A DNA stretch of 6,073 bases from NCBI GenBank assembly GCA_025464045.1, contig JAODBQ010000097.1:1-6073 (forward strand), read 5' to 3'. The notes under the pieces are model-generated. The model made no database searches. It was given only the letters and a program-made list of their open reading frames with translations, and was not told where the DNA came from. Positions 5,596-6,073 of the stretch are shown here, one piece after another (the stretch's first letter is position 1; each line of letters begins with the position of its first letter). The stretch is from Ilumatobacteraceae bacterium (GTDB lineage: Bacteria > Actinomycetota > Acidimicrobiia > Acidimicrobiales > Ilumatobacteraceae). Both the position numbers and the translations under genes were made by a program.

Positions 5596-6073
5596 GTGCT
5601 CGAACTGCCGTCGCCGTGCCTCGTGGTGCTCGTCGGCCCAGCCGGGGCCGGCAAGTCGACGTGGGCCGCGCGGCACCTCGCGTCGCACGTCGTGTCCGCG
5701 GATGCGTTGCGCGCGCTGGTCGGCGAGGGCGAGCACGACCTGCGCGCCTCGGCGGATGCGTTCGCGCTCCTCGATCTGGCGGTGGCCGCGCGGCTGCGCC
5801 GAGGGCTGACGACGGTGATCGACACGCTCGGCAACGACGCTGTTCGGCGCGCCCGCTGGCGCGACCTCGCCGCCACGCTCGGCGTCTCGTGCATCGCGCT
5901 GCTGTTCGACGTGCAGGCGGCTGAGGTGCGACGCCGCAACCGCTCGCGCGCGGCGCGGGTGCCCGACGCCGTGCTGCGTCGCCAGCTCGACGAGTGGCCG
6001 CAGCTGTGCGCCGCGGTCGAGGCCGAACCCTTCGAGGCGGTCCACCGCGTCGTCGAAGCCGCTGAGCTCGCGG
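5596..6073 (+). CDS. P-loop kinase resembling the polynucleotide kinase (Pnkp) kinase domain, cut by right edge
   Basis: The open frame gives 159 residues without a stop to the window end. A Walker A motif, GPAGAGKST (14-22), follows a hydrophobic strand (CLVVLVG). SADALR (34-39) supplies Asp36 and Arg39 with the spacing of Asp35/Arg38 in T4 Pnk, where they act as general base and acceptor-phosphate ligand. The second strand TTVIDTLGN (72-80) and the lid RRRNRSR (112-118) also fit the 5'-OH polynucleotide kinase or related small-molecule kinase fold. The expected activity is phosphoryl transfer from ATP, but the acceptor is not certain. In bacterial Pnkp this domain is fused to a phosphatase and a ligase-like domain; what follows here is off the window. 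The GTG start was chosen because no in-frame start lies upstream within the intergenic region and the Walker strand begins soon after; the ATG at 5585 is in a different frame. It is divergent from the membrane-protein gene, 83 bases apart. Confidence 0.82.
   Translation, partial: MLELPSPCLVVLVGPAGAGKSTWAARHLASHVVSADALRALVGEGEHDLRASADAFALLDLAVAARLRRGLTTVIDTLGNDAVRRARWRDLAATLGVSCIALLFDVQAAEVRRRNRSRAARVPDAVLRRQLDEWPQLCAAVEAEPFEAVHRVVEAAELA

Noticed and set aside
5585..5809. A 74-codon plus-strand frame from ATG 5585
   Set aside because: It is out of frame with the P-loop kinase, is Arg/Ser-rich and shows no motif. The GTG frame at 5596 carries the Walker A motif.
5196..6045. Minus-strand frames opposite the kinase gene (5196-5939 and 5524-6045)
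   Set aside because: Both are Arg/Ala-rich shadows without recognisable folds; the plus-strand frame has a coherent kinase sequence.
1..6073. RNA genes, CRISPR arrays, insertion sequences, attachment sites or strong terminators
   Set aside because: No tRNA-like cloverleaf, repeat-spacer array, transposase, long inverted repeat or hairpin plus T-run was seen on either strand by eye.

Overview
The window is about 70% G+C (estimated by eye) and strongly GC3-biased. It has GTG and ATG starts, tightly packed genes, and a methylmalonyl-CoA mutase of the two-gene MutA/MutB type. This fits a high-GC actinobacterium; an Acidimicrobiia-like lineage is a guess from overall style, not from a marker gene.

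Layout. Nearly everything is on the minus strand and reads from right to left. It begins with a small single-pass membrane protein of unknown function (5512 to 5060). After a 75-base gap comes a dense run: crotonase 1 (4984-4118), crotonase 2 (4121-3339, 4-base GTGA overlap), a phytanoyl-CoA dioxygenase (PhyH) family oxygenase (3351-2428, 13-base overlap), methylmalonyl-CoA mutase small subunit mutA (2418-604, 9-base gap) and large subunit mutB (607 to beyond base 1, ATGA overlap). Divergently from the membrane gene, an 83-base intergenic region leads into a plus-strand P-loop kinase resembling the kinase domain of polynucleotide kinase (5596 to beyond the right edge). No tRNA, rRNA, CRISPR, insertion sequence or prophage signal was seen.

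How the genes fit together. MutA and MutB form the B12-dependent enzyme converting (R)-methylmalonyl-CoA to succinyl-CoA, the last step of propionyl-CoA catabolism. The two crotonase-fold proteins and the Fe(II)/2-oxoglutarate oxygenase upstream suggest an acyl-CoA breakdown route, possibly branched or odd-chain, that yields propionyl- or methylmalonyl-CoA. That grouping is inferred from gene order, and the substrate cannot be read from the sequence. Neither crotonase keeps the two-glutamate pair of classical enoyl-CoA hydratase; both have one acidic residue where PaaG-type isomerases carry theirs.

The most interesting regulatory detail is at the phyH/mutA junction. The phyH stop codon lies inside a TAACCT hexamer placed exactly where a -10 box would sit for a leaderless mutA transcript starting at its GTG. 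The phyH tail over that junction also has unusually relaxed codon use. Otherwise this looks like ordinary core metabolism, with no clear sign of a new defence or mobile system.
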